This document shows, one piece after another, positions 1 to 8,418 of a stretch of DNA of 64,000 nucleotides; the first letter of the stretch is position 1; every line of letters begins with the position of its first letter. The DNA is from CAVTPD01 sp963736575. Its GTDB lineage: Bacteria; Bacteroidota; Bacteroidia; Cytophagales; JAAEPT01. Position numbers and translations under genes: made by a program. The notes beneath the pieces are model-generated. The model had not been told where the DNA came from and searched no databases. It worked only from the letters and a program-made list of their open reading frames with translations. Where the stretch lies: positions 1,240,001-1,304,000 of the forward strand of contig CAVTPD010000003.1 in the NCBI GenBank assembly GCA_963736575.1, in the 5' to 3' direction.

Positions 1-980
1 TCATAATAGCCTAAGTCTTCTCTAAATTTGGCAGTGGAAGGCAAGGCCGTATTTCTGTTGTATCGGTTCCAAGTTTCAACTCCTGTTAAAACAGTTAGCT
101 TGGGATATTTATTGGTTAAGGCAATTAATTTATGAATTTCTGGGTCTTTGTTTAAATTAGGAATGTATCTACCTCCTTGAATGGCCGTTTCTGGCCAAGC
201 TAATAATACTGTTTTGTTGCTAATTTTTTCTTCTGAAATAGAAATCAGTTTATCTATTTGTTCTTCATAAGGAATAAAATCATCACTGTATTCAAATTTC
301 TGATTGTAGGGATCGTAATTTGGTTGTGCTACAATACATTCAATTGATTGTGAGTTTTTAGCTGGGCTGAAATTCCATTGAACAAAAAAGGAAAACAAAA
401 TTGGAAGGAATAAAACCAATCCGGGCACCAAAACTTTAGTTAACTGAAAACGAAGTTTAAGAAATTTATAGAGTGCAATGTTGGCAATTAAAATCCATAA
501 ACTACCGCCCAAAACACCTGTGTATTCGTACCATTGTATGATTTCAGTTCTTCCAGAAAAAACATTGCCTAAAGTTAACCATGGCCAAGATAAGTCCCAG
601 TTAAGGTGCGTGTATTCAAAAGTAATCCAGAAAAAGACAATTGAAATGTAGCCTCTACTATCCCCTAAATTCTTTTTCACTTTATGAAACAGAAGAACGG
701 GTAAGGTCATTAATAAACTGTTAGCAACTACAGCTATAAGGCCGCCCCCTAAAGTAGAATTAATGATCCACCATGTAGATGAAGCATTCCAGATTAGAAA
801 ACTTATGAATGAATAGAGAAATAAACTTGATGCTTTGTTTACCGTGCTTTCAATTATAAAAAGCGGAACAAAAGCAATAAAGATAAAAGGTAAAAATGGA
901 TAAGTTGGCCAACTGAAAGCAAACAATAATCCACTTAAAATAGAAAGTAATAATAGTGCTTGCTTTCGTTTGAATGCCAT
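1..980 (-). CDS. lnt: Apolipoprotein N-acyltransferase (C-terminus cut by window edge)
   Basis: Inner-membrane enzyme that adds the third acyl chain to the N-terminal cysteine of lipoproteins. About 326 codons are present; the family is usually 500 or more, so the C-terminal part lies outside the window. The N-terminus has a run of hydrophobic helices (first about residues 7-35), followed by a soluble nitrilase-like domain with VAQPNYDP and the motif LAWPETA, whose Glu (about residue 262) matches the family's catalytic glutamate. The ATG overlaps the upstream rmlA stop as TAATG, so the two are translationally coupled. It is the last gene of the ugd-galE-rmlB-rmlA run; its link to sugar-nucleotide genes looks positional rather than functional. 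Confidence 0.9.
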   Translation of the reverse strand, partial: MAFKRKQALLLLSILSGLLFAFSWPTYPFLPFIFIAFVPLFIIESTVNKASSLFLYSFISFLIWNASSTWWIINSTLGGGLIAVVANSLLMTLPVLLFHKVKKNLGDSRGYISIVFFWITFEYTHLNWDLSWPWLTLGNVFSGRTEIIQWYEYTGVLGGSLWILIANIALYKFLKLRFQLTKVLVPGLVLFLPILFSFFVQWNFSPAKNSQSIECIVAQPNYDPYNQKFEYSDDFIPYEEQIDKLISISEEKISNKTVLLAWPETAIQGGRYIPNLNKDPEIHKLIALTNKYPKLTVLTGVETWNRYNRNTALPSTAKFREDLGYY

Positions 981-1843
981 TATTCAGATAAAATTTTTAA
1001 TAAGTAAGTTCCGTAACCACTCTTTTTAAGCGGTAGCGCTAGTTTTTCTAGTTGTGCGCCATCAATATAACCCATCCTATAGGCAATTTCCTCAATGCTA
1101 CCCACTTTGAACCCTTGTCGTTTTTCAATTACTTCTACAAACTGTGAAGCCTCTAAAAGAGAATCAATTGTACCTGTATCTAACCATGCCGTACCGCGAT
1201 TCATAACAGAAACTTTAAGGTTTCCTCTTTTTAGGTATTCAGCATTGATATCGGTGATTTCTAGTTCGCCTCTTGGGCTTGGTTTAAGGTTTTTGGCAAT
1301 TTCAATAACGCTGTTGTCATAGAAATAAATACCAGGCACAGCATAGTTTGATTTAGGGTTTTCTGGTTTTTCTTCAATAGAAGTAACGTTCCCTTCTTTA
1401 TCGAAATCAACAACACCGTAACGCTCAGGGTCACTTACACGGTAAGCGTAAATAATACCACCATCTGGATCTATATTGCCTTGTAGAAGCTTTCCAATAC
1501 CAGCACCATAGAAAATATTGTCGCCCAGAATTAGTGCCACTTTATCATTACCTATAAACTCTTCGCCAATAATAAAAGCTTGCGCTAAACCTTCTGGATT
1601 TTCTTGTACCGCATAAGAAAGTTTAATTCCCAATTGAGATCCATCACCAAAAAGATTTTCGAAAAGAGGCAAATCTTTTGGTGTTGAAATAATGAGTATA
1701 TCTTTAATTCCCGAAATCATTAATGTAGATAACGGGTAGTAAATCATAGGTTTGTCGTAAATAGGCATTAATTGCTTACTTACGGAAAGTGTCAATGGAT
1801 GTAGTCTGGTACCAGATCCTCCTGCTAAAATAATTCCCTTCAT
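980..1843 (-). CDS. rmlA: Glucose-1-phosphate thymidylyltransferase
   Basis: Makes dTDP-glucose from glucose-1-phosphate and dTTP, the first step of dTDP-rhamnose and related deoxysugar synthesis in the cytoplasm. 287 residues, the normal size. It starts with the nucleotidyltransferase loop LAGGSGTRLHPLT, followed by KPMIYYPLSTLM, the metal/sugar region EEKPENPKSNYAVPG and TAWLDTGT. It follows rmlB by 4 bp. rmlC and rmlD are not in the window, so the final sugar cannot be read from here. Confidence 0.95.
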   Translation of the reverse strand: MKGIILAGGSGTRLHPLTLSVSKQLMPIYDKPMIYYPLSTLMISGIKDILIISTPKDLPLFENLFGDGSQLGIKLSYAVQENPEGLAQAFIIGEEFIGNDKVALILGDNIFYGAGIGKLLQGNIDPDGGIIYAYRVSDPERYGVVDFDKEGNVTSIEEKPENPKSNYAVPGIYFYDNSVIEIAKNLKPSPRGELEITDINAEYLKRGNLKVSVMNRGTAWLDTGTIDSLLEASQFVEVIEKRQGFKVGSIEEIAYRMGYIDGAQLEKLALPLKKSGYGTYLLKILSE

Positions 1844-1847
1844 AACG

Positions 1848-2906
1848 TTATTTTTCTGAAGTATAAAAATTGTTGTAATACTCTTGATACTTACCCGAAG
1901 TAACTTTCTCTAGCCATTCTTCATTATCTAAATACCAATCTACCGTTTTTTCTAAGCCTTGTTCAAAAGTCACAGATGGGCTCCATCCCAATTCTTTATT
2001 GATTTTAGAAGCATCTATGGCATATCTATGATCATGACCAGCTCTATCGGTAACAAATTTGATAAGTTTCTTAGATGTCCCTTCTGGGTTACCAAGCTTT
2101 TTGTCCATTACATCACAAAGAAGCTCCACTAAATTAAGGTTGCTCCATTCATTAATACCTCCAATATTGTAGGTTTCTCCGTTTTTCCCTTCGTGGAAAA
2201 TAAGGTCTATTGCTCTAGCATGGTCAACCACAAACAACCAATCCCTAATGTTTTCACCTTTACCATATATAGGCAATGGGTTCCCTTGTTTTATATTGTT
2301 AATACAAAGCGGAATTAATTTTTCTGGAAATTGATTGGGCCCGTAATTATTAGAGCAGTTAGAGATTACGGTTTTCATTCCATAAGTATTGTTGTATGCT
2401 CTTACAAAATGATCAGAACCTGCTTTTGATGCTGAATATGGAGATTGAGGATCATAAGAAGTAGTTTCTAAAAAGAAGCCTTCTTCACCTAAAGATCCAT
2501 AAACCTCATCAGTAGAAATATGATAGAACAAATGTTCTTTTAAATTTCCTGCCCAAGTTGCTTTTGCTGAATTTAAGAGATTGGCTGTACCAATAATGTT
2601 AGTGTTCAAAAATGCTAAAGGGTCTTTTATTGAACGGTCTACGTGTGATTCAGCAGCCAAATGAATAACATCTGTAAATTGATGTTCAGCAAATAAACTA
2701 TCTATCTGTTTAGCATCAGTTATATCTGCTTTTAGAAAAGTATAGTTACTTGAGTTTTCAATTTCTTTTAGGTTCTCTAAATTACCAGCATAGGTAAGGG
2801 CATCTAAATTAAAAATTTGATATTGAGGATATTTCTGAACAAAAAGTTGAACTACATGAGACCCAATAAAACCTGCACCACCGGTGATTAATATTTTCTT
2901 ATCCAT
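1848..2906 (-). CDS. rmlB: dTDP-glucose 4,6-dehydratase
   Basis: Converts dTDP-glucose to dTDP-4-keto-6-deoxyglucose using bound NAD. It is a short-chain dehydrogenase of about 352 residues with the Rossmann motif GGAGFIGSH near residue 9, DALTYAGNLENL, the active-site STDEVYG and the YSASK catalytic pair. The frame is open further upstream to 2957, but the added residues are the antisense-free tail of galE in another frame; the ATG at 2906, just before DKKILITGG, fits the family. The start overlaps the end of galE by 8 bp. The product feeds rmlC/rmlD-type or other deoxysugar pathways for surface polysaccharide. Confidence 0.94.
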   Translation of the reverse strand: MDKKILITGGAGFIGSHVVQLFVQKYPQYQIFNLDALTYAGNLENLKEIENSSNYTFLKADITDAKQIDSLFAEHQFTDVIHLAAESHVDRSIKDPLAFLNTNIIGTANLLNSAKATWAGNLKEHLFYHISTDEVYGSLGEEGFFLETTSYDPQSPYSASKAGSDHFVRAYNNTYGMKTVISNCSNNYGPNQFPEKLIPLCINNIKQGNPLPIYGKGENIRDWLFVVDHARAIDLIFHEGKNGETYNIGGINEWSNLNLVELLCDVMDKKLGNPEGTSKKLIKFVTDRAGHDHRYAIDASKINKELGWSPSVTFEQGLEKTVDWYLDNEEWLEKVTSGKYQEYYNNFYTSEK

Positions 2907-3942
2907 TTTTAAGTTTTTCAAAGTTAGAGGAGATGTATTTCTGCCAGTTCCATGCATCTCTCAAACAATCTTCTAAGGTTAATTCTGCCTTCCAACCCAA
3001 TTCAGTTGCTGCTTTAGAAACATCACCATAAATGGATTCAACGTCACCAGATCTTTTAGGACCAATTTTATAATTAACAGGTGTTTGATTTACCTTTTCA
3101 AAAGTTTTAACTACTTCTAATACAGTATTTCCTTTACCTGTGCCAATATTAAAGGTTTCTACTTTAGATTGGTTCTCTTTTTTATTAAGATAATCTAAAG
3201 ATAATACATGTGCTTTTGCTAAATCTACTACATGTATGTAATCTCTTACACAACTTCCGTCTGGGGTATTGTAGGTGTCTCCAAAAACTGTTAATTGTTC
3301 TCTTTCTCCAACAGCGGTTTGTGTTAAGAAGGGGATCAAATTATTCGGTTTGCCAATAGGTAATTCTCCAATTTTAGCGCTAGAATGTGCCCCAACAGGG
3401 TTAAAATATCTTAAAGATACAATTCCAGTATTTTTGTTAGAAATATTGAAGTCGTTTAAAATTTCTTCACACACTTTTTTAGTGTTACCATAAGGTGAAA
3501 AAGCCTTTGTTATAGGCGTTTTTTCTGTTGCAGGTAATTGTTCTACTGTTCCATAAACAGTACAAGAAGAGGAAAAAACTAATTTTTTTATACTGAATTC
3601 TTCACACAATTCAAGAACATGAACAAGCGACCCAACGTTGTTTTTATAATATTTTAGAGGTTTTTCAACAGATTCACCAACAGCTTTATAGGCTGCAAAA
3701 TGAATTACACCATCAATTTCTCCTTCTTTAATAAAAACATCTCTAAATGAATTTCCTAAACAATCAACCTCGTAAAAAGATATTTTTGTCCCTGAAAGTT
3801 CTTCCAATTGAGAAATAACAAACTTATAAGAGTTGTTTAGATTATCAACAATTATAGGCGTGTAGCCAGAGTTTATTAGTTCTAAAACTGTATGAGAACC
3901 AATAAACCCAGCGCCACCTGTAACAATAACTTTTTTTGACAT
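2899..3942 (-). CDS. galE: UDP-glucose 4-epimerase
   Basis: Interconverts UDP-glucose and UDP-galactose in the cytoplasm. 347 residues, typical of GalE. It shows the NAD-binding GGAGFIGSHT at the N-terminus, FSSSCTVYG containing the active-site Ser/Thr, YGNTK carrying the catalytic Tyr-x3-Lys, and RYFNPVGAH. It follows ugd by 2 bp and overlaps rmlB by 8 bp, so it is central in a tightly packed operon. Closely related epimerases acting on UDP-GlcNAc or UDP-glucuronate are possible; the sequence resembles classical GalE most. Confidence 0.9.
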   Translation of the reverse strand: MSKKVIVTGGAGFIGSHTVLELINSGYTPIIVDNLNNSYKFVISQLEELSGTKISFYEVDCLGNSFRDVFIKEGEIDGVIHFAAYKAVGESVEKPLKYYKNNVGSLVHVLELCEEFSIKKLVFSSSCTVYGTVEQLPATEKTPITKAFSPYGNTKKVCEEILNDFNISNKNTGIVSLRYFNPVGAHSSAKIGELPIGKPNNLIPFLTQTAVGEREQLTVFGDTYNTPDGSCVRDYIHVVDLAKAHVLSLDYLNKKENQSKVETFNIGTGKGNTVLEVVKTFEKVNQTPVNYKIGPKRSGDVESIYGDVSKAATELGWKAELTLEDCLRDAWNWQKYISSNFEKLKNG

Positions 3943-3944
3943 TC

Positions 3945-5255
3945 TTATTTTATGATTTCACGACCAATAGAATAGTAAGAATAACCCAATTCTTTCATTT
4001 TGTCTAGATCATATAAGTTTCTACCATCAAAAATCACTTTATTATTAAGTTTTTCGGTGATTTTATCAAAATCAGGAGAACGGAATACGGCCCATTCCGT
4101 AACAATTAAAAGTGCATCTGCATTTTCTAATGCATCATACATTCTTTCTGCAAAGTCAATTTTGTCTCCGTAAATAGCTTTTATATTTTCAGCTGCTTCA
4201 GGATCAAAAGCATTAACAGTAGCTCCAGCCTCTAACAAACTGTCAATCATATATAAGGCAGGCGCTTCTCTAATGTCATCTGTATTAGGTTTAAATGCCA
4301 AACCCCAAAGCGCTATTCTTTTTCCTTTAAGATCACCATTAAAATAATTAGAAATGGCAGGGAAAAGTTTAGTTTTTTGTTTGTTATTTACATCCATTAC
4401 AGCATTTAGTATCTGGAAATCGTAATCGTGCTGCTTAGATGTTTTAGAAAGTGCTAGAACATCTTTTGGGAAACAGCTACCGCCGTAACCAATACCAGAA
4501 AAAAGAAAACGTTTACCAATTCTAGTATCTGAACCAATACCTTTACGAACACTTTCAACATCAGCCCCTAATTTTTCAGCTAGGTTAGCAATTTCGTTCA
4601 TGAAAGTGATTTTGGTTGCTAAAAATGCATTGGCAGCATATTTAGTTAACTCAGCGGAACGAACATCCATAAATATTAATGGATTTCCTTGTCTTACGAA
4701 AGGTCCATAAAGTTCGCTCATTACTTTTTTTGCTTTTTCTGTTTCGGCACCAATAACAACGCGGTCCGGTTTTAAGAAATCATCCACAGCAACACCTTCT
4801 CTTAAGAATTCAGGGTTTGAAACAACCTCGAAATCAACTTTAGCATTTGCTTGTATTTTTGCAGAAACCTTTTCTGCTGTACCTACAGGAACAGTACTTT
4901 TGTCTACAATTACGGTAAAGTCTTTTAATAATGGACCAAGTTCTTCAGCAACTCCTAAGATGTATTTTAAGTCGGCTGAGCCATCTTCTCCTGGAGGGGT
5001 TGGTAAAGCCAAAAAGATAATCTTAGCGCCTTCAATACCTTCTTTAAGGTTGGTAGTGAATTCTAGTCTTCCTGCATCTATATTTCTTTCAAACAAAAGG
5101 TCCAATCCTGGTTCGTAGATTGGCATCTTTTTGTTTTGCATCATTTCTACTTTCTTTTTATCTATATCTATACAGATAACGTTATTTCCTGTTTCGGCAA
5201 AACAAGTACCTGTAACTAGGCCTACGTAACCGGTTCCTACTACTGCTATTTTCAT
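3945..5255 (-). CDS. ugd: UDP-glucose 6-dehydrogenase
   Basis: Oxidises UDP-glucose to UDP-glucuronate with two NAD+. 436 residues in three parts: N-terminal Rossmann domain (GTGYVGLVTG), central dimerisation domain, and C-terminal UDP-binding domain (ALWGLAFKPNTDDIREAP). The catalytic cysteine is in GYGGSCFPKDV. It is the first gene of the minus-strand nucleotide-sugar operon, divergent from rpsU across 109 bp. With galE and rmlAB it supplies UDP-GlcA, UDP-Gal and dTDP-deoxysugars for capsule, exopolysaccharide or LPS. Confidence 0.95.
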   Translation of the reverse strand: MKIAVVGTGYVGLVTGTCFAETGNNVICIDIDKKKVEMMQNKKMPIYEPGLDLLFERNIDAGRLEFTTNLKEGIEGAKIIFLALPTPPGEDGSADLKYILGVAEELGPLLKDFTVIVDKSTVPVGTAEKVSAKIQANAKVDFEVVSNPEFLREGVAVDDFLKPDRVVIGAETEKAKKVMSELYGPFVRQGNPLIFMDVRSAELTKYAANAFLATKITFMNEIANLAEKLGADVESVRKGIGSDTRIGKRFLFSGIGYGGSCFPKDVLALSKTSKQHDYDFQILNAVMDVNNKQKTKLFPAISNYFNGDLKGKRIALWGLAFKPNTDDIREAPALYMIDSLLEAGATVNAFDPEAAENIKAIYGDKIDFAERMYDALENADALLIVTEWAVFRSPDFDKITEKLNNKVIFDGRNLYDLDKMKELGYSYYSIGREIIK

Positions 5256-5311
5256 AATTATGGGTTAAAAAGACAAAAACTCCCCGAATATATAATTTAT
5301 ATTTTCACATA

Positions 5312-5333
5312 AAAAGATAAAACCTTATCTTTG
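5312..5333. promoter_or_regulatory. Overlapping divergent promoters ugd / rpsU with palindrome
   Basis: TATCTTTG at 5326-5333 matches the Bacteroidota minus-7 consensus TAnnTTTG and points towards rpsU, 32 bp from its ATG. The opposite strand carries TATCTTTT at 5319-5312, one base off consensus, pointing to ugd. Together they form the perfect inverted repeat AAAGATAA-N4-TTATCTTT (5313-5332). No clear TTG minus-33 element was found for either direction. Confidence 0.6.
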
Positions 5334-5354
5334 GCCTCCTGAAACCGAAATTAA

Positions 5355-5359
5355 GAGGT
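5355..5359 (+). promoter_or_regulatory. Shine-Dalgarno sequence of rpsU, possibly maskable
   Basis: GAGGT lies 5 nt before the rpsU ATG, a good match to the 16S tail in a phylum where Shine-Dalgarno sequences are rare. The leader also has GCCTC at 5334-5338, which can pair with GAGGT (five pairs, one G-U) across a 16-nt loop and would hide the site. Exceptional Shine-Dalgarno use on rpsU mRNA fits the autogenous control by bS21 reported for Flavobacterium; the hairpin is my inference. Confidence 0.5.
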
Positions 5360-5364
5360 AAAGA

Positions 5365-5556
5365 ATGATTGTTATAAACGTTAAAGAAAACGAATCTGTA
5401 GACAGAGCTCTTAAGAGATTCAAGAAGAAGTTTGAGAAAACTGGTGTTTTAAAGGAACTAAGATCTCGTATGCACTACGAAAAGCCTTCTGTTTCTAGAA
5501 GAACAGAGCTTATTAAGGCGAGATATCGTCAAAAAATGCGCGAAGAATCTCTATAA
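5365..5556 (+). CDS. rpsU: 30S ribosomal protein bS21
   Basis: Small basic ribosomal protein of the 30S subunit platform. 63 residues, rich in Lys and Arg, beginning MIVINVKENESVD with the typical ALKRFKKKFEKTG helix and ending in a basic helix with RRTELIKARYRQK. In Bacteroidota bS21 helps occlude the anti-Shine-Dalgarno tail of 16S rRNA. The gene stands before xerC and hpf, an arrangement common in this phylum, but has its own strong terminator, so most transcripts probably end after it. Confidence 0.96.
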   Translation: MIVINVKENESVDRALKRFKKKFEKTGVLKELRSRMHYEKPSVSRRTELIKARYRQKMREESL

Positions 5557-5567
5557 TATTGGGCTAA

Positions 5568-5606
5568 TTAGGCATAATTGGAGGCCCCGATTATGCCTAA
5601 CCTTTT
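5568..5606 (+). terminator. Intrinsic terminator after rpsU
   Basis: Perfect 11-bp inverted repeat TTAGGCATAAT / ATTATGCCTAA (5568-5578 and 5590-5600) with an 11-nt loop, followed by CCTTTT. The T tract is short, so partial read-through into xerC is possible. Confidence 0.75.
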
Positions 5607-5696
5607 ATAGGGTTTATTTTTTTGTCAATAATATATGTTCTTCCTTACTGCGTTTTATCAAAATATGGTAAATTGAGGTAGGTAGATATTTCATAT

Positions 5697-6575
5697 ATGA
5701 ATCCCCACTTAGAAACGTTTCTCAGTTATTTAGAATTCGAAAAACGTTACAGTAACCATACTTTATTAGCGTATCAAAAAGATTTGTCAACTTTTCAAGA
5801 GTTTGTTGGTGAAGATAATTTGATCACTTGTACGCATTCCGATGTTCGCTCATGGGTGATTAATCTACGCGAAGAAGGAAATTCAGAAAGAACGGTTAAC
5901 CGCAAGATTTCAGTTTTAAGATCATTTTATAAATTTTTAATGGTTAATAACCTTGTAGCAAAAAGTCCTGTAGCTAAGATTTCAAATCTTAAGAGCAAAA
6001 AAAGGTTGCCGTCTTTTGTTAAAAAAGGTGAGTTAGAATCTTTGTTGACGTTCACGGGAACGGAAGACTTTGAAGAGATTAGAGACAAGATGGTTTTGTC
6101 TATGATTTATGGAACCGGTATTCGTTTATCCGAATTGATAAACATAACTGAAAATGATTTTCAGGATAATTTTTCGGTTTTAAAAGTAAAAGGAAAAGGG
6201 AATAAAGAACGATTGATTCCAGTACCAAGTTTATTGCAAAAAGACATTCAAATTTTTAGAAATAAAAAGAGGGAATTTCTAGGAGTCACAATAAAAAATT
6301 TCTACTTTCTAATAACAAACAAAGGAGAGCAACTCTACCCTGCTTTTGTCTATAGAGTAGTTAAGAGTTACTTATCTAATGTGGAAGGGGTTGATAAACG
6401 AAGCCCACACGTTCTTAGGCATACATTTGCCACACATTTATTGGAAAATGGAGCAGAACTAAATGCTATTAAAGAACTACTGGGACATGCTAACCTGCAG
6501 GCAACTCAGATTTACACCCACAATTCTTTAGAAAAAATAAAAGAAGCGTTTAAGAATGCCCACCCAAAGGCCTAA
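5697..6575 (+). CDS. xerC: Tyrosine recombinase XerC/XerD-type
   Basis: Site-specific recombinase that resolves chromosome dimers at dif. 292 residues, normal for Xer. The N-terminal SAM-like DNA-binding domain (about 1-90) contains ERTVNRKISVLRSFYKFL. The catalytic domain keeps the full set: Arg143 (GTGIRLSEL), Lys167 (KGKGNKERL), His238 and Arg241 (PHVLRHTFATH), His264 (LGHANLQAT) and Tyr273 (QIYTH). The position between rpsU and hpf is the standard housekeeping place in Bacteroidota, so this is a chromosomal Xer and not an integrase of a mobile element. Whether it is XerC or XerD cannot be told from sequence alone. Confidence 0.93.
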   Translation: MNPHLETFLSYLEFEKRYSNHTLLAYQKDLSTFQEFVGEDNLITCTHSDVRSWVINLREEGNSERTVNRKISVLRSFYKFLMVNNLVAKSPVAKISNLKSKKRLPSFVKKGELESLLTFTGTEDFEEIRDKMVLSMIYGTGIRLSELINITENDFQDNFSVLKVKGKGNKERLIPVPSLLQKDIQIFRNKKREFLGVTIKNFYFLITNKGEQLYPAFVYRVVKSYLSNVEGVDKRSPHVLRHTFATHLLENGAELNAIKELLGHANLQATQIYTHNSLEKIKEAFKNAHPKA

Positions 6576-6606
6576 TTATTTTATAACCTTTTAAACAAGA
6601 AGAATT

Positions 6607-6921
6607 ATGAAACTTCAAATGAGTTCTTTAAAATTCGATGCTGATGCAAAATTGTTGTCTTTCATTCAAATGAAAGCAGATAAGCTCGATTTATTTTTTG
6701 ATAGAATTATAGACGGTGAAGTGTTACTTCGTTTGGATCGTGATGAAACAAAAGAGAACAAAATACTTGAATTGAAAATCAAAGTACCTGGTTCTACACT
6801 TTTCGCGAAAGAAAAAGCAAAGTCGTTTGAAGCGGCAACAGATCAAGCCGTAGAGTCCCTTAGACGCCAACTAAGGAAATACAAAGGAAAGCAGATAGAT
6901 CTACAGCACAGTAGAGTGTAA
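6607..6921 (+). CDS. hpf: Ribosome hibernation-promoting factor (short HPF/RaiA type)
   Basis: Binds the 30S decoding centre in resting cells and stabilises inactive ribosomes. 104 residues, the short form without the C-terminal dimerisation domain of long HPF. It shows the beta-alpha-beta-beta-beta-alpha pattern, with KLQMSSLKFDADAKLLSFIQ at the start and FEAATDQAVESLRRQLRKYKGK as the final helix. It lies 31 bp after xerC, likely co-transcribed, and ends at a strong terminator. Confidence 0.9.
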   Translation: MKLQMSSLKFDADAKLLSFIQMKADKLDLFFDRIIDGEVLLRLDRDETKENKILELKIKVPGSTLFAKEKAKSFEAATDQAVESLRRQLRKYKGKQIDLQHSRV

Positions 6922-6928
6922 ATATACA

Positions 6929-6952
6929 AAGCCCCAATTAGGGGCTTTTTTT
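6929..6952 (+). terminator. Intrinsic terminator after hpf
   Basis: AAGCCCC / GGGGCTT stem (6929-6935, 6941-6947) with loop AATTA and a T run behind it. It touches the stop codon of the convergent gene at 6951; with A residues flanking the other side it may also serve that gene weakly. Confidence 0.88.
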
Positions 6953-8372
6953 ATATCCAGTCTTTAATAAAAGCCAAAGGCGATAAATAAGGAATCATCG
7001 ATTCCTGAAAACTTTCAGAATAGGTATCTATTTTATTTTCTTTTTTCTTTTTCTCAATGGTAGAAATCTTAGAACGTAAATACTTCATAAAAAGATAAGA
7101 ATGTTCTTTTCTTTCCGCATCCAACTGTCTTAATAATCTCTGTACCGTATTTAGATTAAATTCTACATCTTCAGTATGGCCTATTTTAAGCATTAGAAAG
7201 GCCTGGTAAAGTTTTATATCAATAAAGAGCTCAATGTAGTTTCTAGAGTTTATCTGTTCTAGTATAGGGCTTATTTGATCTAAAGCATCTTGGTAATCTT
7301 CACAAACTAAACTGGTATAAGAATAAAATATACATGTTGAATATCTTGTTGGGATATCTAATGTTTCTTTGTCTATGAGTTTTTTATGCTTGGTAACTTC
7401 AATTTTAACTTTCCTATCATTAAACTCATTGTTGCTTTTTAATAGTGAAATCCTAATAATAGGGATTAAAAAAGCACAAGTATAGGTAGAGTAGTTTTGT
7501 AATAATAAATGATTGTACGGCTTTAAGTCTTCAAAAAGTGTAGTGATTTCCTCCCTTCTTACAGAATTAAAGTAATGATGTAAGGTTTCTAGGTATTTAA
7601 CTACAGCTCTTAAATTATGGTAAATAGAGTCTTGTCGGTAAGCTAAAAGTATGTCGTCTAATTCATATAATCTACTTCTGATTTTTGAATCTATTTCTTT
7701 TTTGTTAGAGCTTATAATAGCATTATAAATGTAACAAAGCTCATGCAATACTTTTAATCTATGCGAATGGTAAAGCTGAGAAGTATTGCTTAATTCCTTT
7801 AAAATAAGATCAATAGTAAATTTGTTGCGTTCATCATAATGCAACATTTGGTCTGCGTATTTATGAAAGAAATCTGCCACTAAGTCTTCTGCTTTGTCAA
7901 ATGCTAAGGTAAAAGCTACATGGCGGTTGTATTGCTGAGAATATTCATAATATTTATCTGTACCAAAATGCATCTTTTTTAAGGCTTTGTAAACCGTTAT
8001 TAACTCACTAGATAAATCATATTCTTTCAGCTCTCGCTCTAGCTTTTGCAGGGTGGTAATGGCAATGGTTTTGTTCTTATTAAAAATAAGCTCATTTACA
8101 TTGGCTACTTTTTTTAATAGCGCAGTTCTTGGGCTTTCTATTTTTTCTAGGAAGAACGCTTCAATCTTGTCGTTTAATCTAGAGCGTAAAGTGTAATACG
8201 CATTATTATTAACTTCAAGCTTGTCTTTTATTTCTTTATCGCTGAAATTTTCGTTCCTAAAAAACTCTAATAATTGGGCAGATTTATTGGCTTCAGTTTT
8301 CTGAAGGTTTTTGAATATAATTTCGAATTCTTCCGGTGATAATTTACTAACCAGTTTTTTTAGCTTCGACAT
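6951..8372 (-). CDS. Hypothetical helical protein, 473 residues
   Basis: I do not recognise this family. The 473-residue product is almost wholly alpha-helical, Lys/Leu-rich, with no signal peptide or membrane segment. The first 80 residues (LSPEEFEIIFKNLQ, then NENFSDKEIKDKLEVNNNAYYTLRSRLNDKIEAFF) look like a small helix-turn-helix or winged-helix module. The rest resembles degenerate TPR-like helical pairs, for example YHNLRAVVKYLETLHHYFNS and YIELFIDIKLYQAFLMLKIG. It stands alone, convergent with hpf. A cytoplasmic scaffold or regulator is a guess; the reading frame itself is secure. Confidence 0.75.
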   Translation of the reverse strand: MSKLKKLVSKLSPEEFEIIFKNLQKTEANKSAQLLEFFRNENFSDKEIKDKLEVNNNAYYTLRSRLNDKIEAFFLEKIESPRTALLKKVANVNELIFNKNKTIAITTLQKLERELKEYDLSSELITVYKALKKMHFGTDKYYEYSQQYNRHVAFTLAFDKAEDLVADFFHKYADQMLHYDERNKFTIDLILKELSNTSQLYHSHRLKVLHELCYIYNAIISSNKKEIDSKIRSRLYELDDILLAYRQDSIYHNLRAVVKYLETLHHYFNSVRREEITTLFEDLKPYNHLLLQNYSTYTCAFLIPIIRISLLKSNNEFNDRKVKIEVTKHKKLIDKETLDIPTRYSTCIFYSYTSLVCEDYQDALDQISPILEQINSRNYIELFIDIKLYQAFLMLKIGHTEDVEFNLNTVQRLLRQLDAERKEHSYLFMKYLRSKISTIEKKKKENKIDTYSESFQESMIPYLSPLAFIKDWI

Positions 8373-8418
8373 AATTAAAAATAGACTTAAAAACTTACAT
8401 GGTAAATTTGATAAAAAA

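Noticed and set aside
2907..2957. N-terminal extension of rmlB by 17 codons
   Set aside because: The extra residues would overlap galE by 59 bp and have no match to the family; the ATG at 2906 directly precedes the Rossmann strand.
5697..6575. Integrase of a mobile element
   Set aside because: Size, motifs and the rpsU-xerC-hpf setting identify a housekeeping Xer; no attachment-site repeats or phage genes are present.
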